Positions 6,442 to 7,053 of a DNA stretch of 7,053 bases are shown here, piece by piece. A program made the translations under genes and the position numbers. The notes beneath the pieces were generated by a model. That model saw only the letters and a program-made list of their open reading frames with translations, ran no database searches and was not told where the DNA came from. The stretch comes from Crocinitomicaceae bacterium (GTDB lineage: Bacteria; Bacteroidota; Bacteroidia; Flavobacteriales_D; Parvicellaceae). Position 1 is the stretch's first letter. Each line of letters opens with the position of its first letter. The stretch covers positions 1 to 7,053 of the forward strand of contig PBXW01000140.1 in the NCBI GenBank assembly GCA_002727735.1, in the 5' to 3' direction.

Positions 6442-6477
6442 ATTTAAATATTAATCTTTTTTATGTAAACGAAAACA
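6442..6477 (-). promoter_or_regulatory. Weak promoter and LacI-like operator candidate before the oxygenase gene
   Basis: On the minus strand TTTACA (6469-6464, 5 of 6 to the -35 consensus) and TTAAAT (6447-6442, 4 of 6) are 16 nt apart. A start near 6435 would give a short leader of about 19 nt that still contains GGAG. On the plus strand TGTAAACGAAAACA (6464-6477), with its central CG, partly resembles LacI-family operators. The left half fits well, but only 4 of 7 positions of the right half are symmetric. Both calls are tentative. Confidence 0.22.
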
Positions 6478-6724
6478 AAATTATTAAGTAAACATCTAAA
6501 TAAACTTTTTTGAAAACATAATCAATTTTTATTCTTGAAGGTAATTCAGATAAGGAAACAGAAAAATATTAATAAATACTTAAACCATAGTATCATGGAT
6601 TATGAAATGAAGTCGCTCTTTAGAGATTATTTTGTATATCTGATAATTCAGTAAATCCCCTGGATGAAAGATTGTTGGATATGATGGAATTTTTGATTTT
6701 TGATATTGACATAATAAACCATAA

Positions 6725-6753
6725 AATTTGATCATTATTCAATCAAATTGATT
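6725..6753. repeat. Overlapping short inverted repeats of TTTGAT/ATCAAA
   Basis: AATTTGAT (6725-6732) and ATCAAATT (6742-6749) are exact reverse complements with a 9-nt loop. The second arm also belongs to a tight palindrome, AATCAA-A-TTGATT (6741-6753). They lie 59-87 nt downstream of the DUF1185 stop on the minus strand. They could form a weak, nearly all-AT terminator stem followed by a short TTTT, or be a binding site for a regulator of the oxygenase operon. Chance is a real possibility in such AT-rich sequence. Confidence 0.35.
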
Positions 6754-6811
6754 TCTAAACTAGTATATTAAACTTTAATGTTTGTAAATTTAATTATAAT
6801 TAATATTACAA

Positions 6812-7053
6812 TTATCTTAAACCATCTTTACCAATGATATCCTTCTCCTGTAGTCCACCTAATCTAGCGTTTAATCTAGATCTTGAAGCTGCAGCAAATA
6901 ATATAAGAATTTCATCAGGTTTTGGTGCATCGTTTGTGGATAGAGTTAAAGTATCATAAAAGGATCTTGCATAAAGTGCATCCTTATGCGCTAAAGGAAT
7001 ATCTATCTCAGTACCAGGCCCACCAATTTTGCCAGTAGAAGGTATCCATGCTA
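6812..7053 (-). CDS. DUF1185 / AA_synth family protein, C-terminal part only
   Basis: The frame is open from the window edge to TAA at 6814-6812 and gives the last 79 residues of a protein normally about 190 residues long. The pattern is that of the AA_synth (DUF1185, PF06684) family: IPSTGKIGGPGTEIDIPLAH followed by KDALYARS, then DAPKPDEI, RLGGL and the terminal DGLR, which I recognise as that family's C-terminus. The Pfam name suggests amino-acid synthesis, but to my knowledge no reaction is firmly established. The gene is cut by the window boundary, not broken. It runs in the same direction as the oxygenase gene but is separated by 395 bp, so it is probably a separate transcription unit, possibly with the same regulation. 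The frame reads from base 7051 downward. Confidence 0.8.
   Translation of the reverse strand, partial: AWIPSTGKIGGPGTEIDIPLAHKDALYARSFYDTLTLSTNDAPKPDEILILFAAASRSRLNARLGGLQEKDIIGKDGLR

Larger units (their letters stand above)
6417..6811. other. 395-bp AT-rich intergenic region without a gene
   Basis: No coding frame of credible length or family signature exists on either strand here. The longest plus-strand start-to-stop frames I read by eye are a 19-codon one starting at 6595 and a 16-codon one near 6681, neither with a ribosome-binding site or recognisable product. The region must hold the promoter of the oxygenase-dehydrogenase operon and perhaps the end of the upstream DUF1185 transcript. 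It contains a tandem TTTTTGA repeat (6690-6703) and the inverted repeats at 6725-6753. I see no tRNA, rRNA or recognisable riboswitch. Confidence 0.6.

Noticed and set aside
6595..6729. Short plus-strand frames in the 395-bp spacer (19 codons from 6595; 16 codons near 6681)
   Set aside because: No Shine-Dalgarno, no recognisable signature, and lengths expected by chance.
1..7053. CRISPR array, insertion sequence, tRNA, phage or toxin-antitoxin module
   Set aside because: No regularly spaced repeats, transposase or integrase signatures, cloverleaf sequences or small toxin-antitoxin-like gene pairs were seen on either strand.

Overview
This is an AT-rich window (about one third G+C by eye) carrying five complete protein genes of solute uptake and carbon catabolism, one further complete gene of uncertain substrate, and the 3' end of a seventh gene. 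The protein families (FrcBCA-type sugar importer, Gfo/Idh/MocA dehydrogenases, a phytanoyl-CoA-dioxygenase-like oxygenase and a DUF1185/AA_synth protein) are typical of alphaproteobacteria. Together with the low G+C and Lys/Asn-rich proteins, they suggest a free-living, probably marine, low-GC alphaproteobacterium. That placement is inference; no rRNA or marker gene is present.

Layout. Positions 36-2872 hold a minus-strand operon in the order binding protein, permease, ATPase. It is a complete CUT2-type sugar/polyol ABC importer with a single-domain ATPase. A perfect 14-bp stem-loop separates the binding-protein gene from the permease gene, and the ATPase ribosome-binding site lies inside the last permease codons. 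Positions 2873-3085 are a divergent promoter region. Positions 3086-4210 (plus strand) encode a Gfo/Idh/MocA oxidoreductase of unassigned substrate. It converges, with only 9 bp between stop codons, on a second minus-strand operon: a PhyH-family Fe(II)/2-oxoglutarate oxygenase (6416-5232) followed 16 nt later by an inositol 2-dehydrogenase-like gene (5215-4220). Positions 6417-6811 are a 395-bp AT-rich spacer with small inverted repeats but no gene. Positions 6812-7053 hold the C-terminal 79 residues of a DUF1185/AA_synth protein that runs off the window edge.

How the parts may work together. The binding protein would capture a sugar or cyclitol in the periplasm, the permease and ATPase would import it, and the two NAD(P)-dependent dehydrogenases would oxidise hydroxyl groups. 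The oxygenase could hydroxylate or demethylate a related compound first. The inositol-like signature of the second dehydrogenase makes a cyclitol or cyclitol derivative the best guess for the substrate. No kinase, no other iol genes and no regulator lie in the window, so the pathway is incomplete here. I see no clear evidence of a wholly new kind of system. The most unusual points are the oxygenase-dehydrogenase pairing and the intercistronic hairpin.
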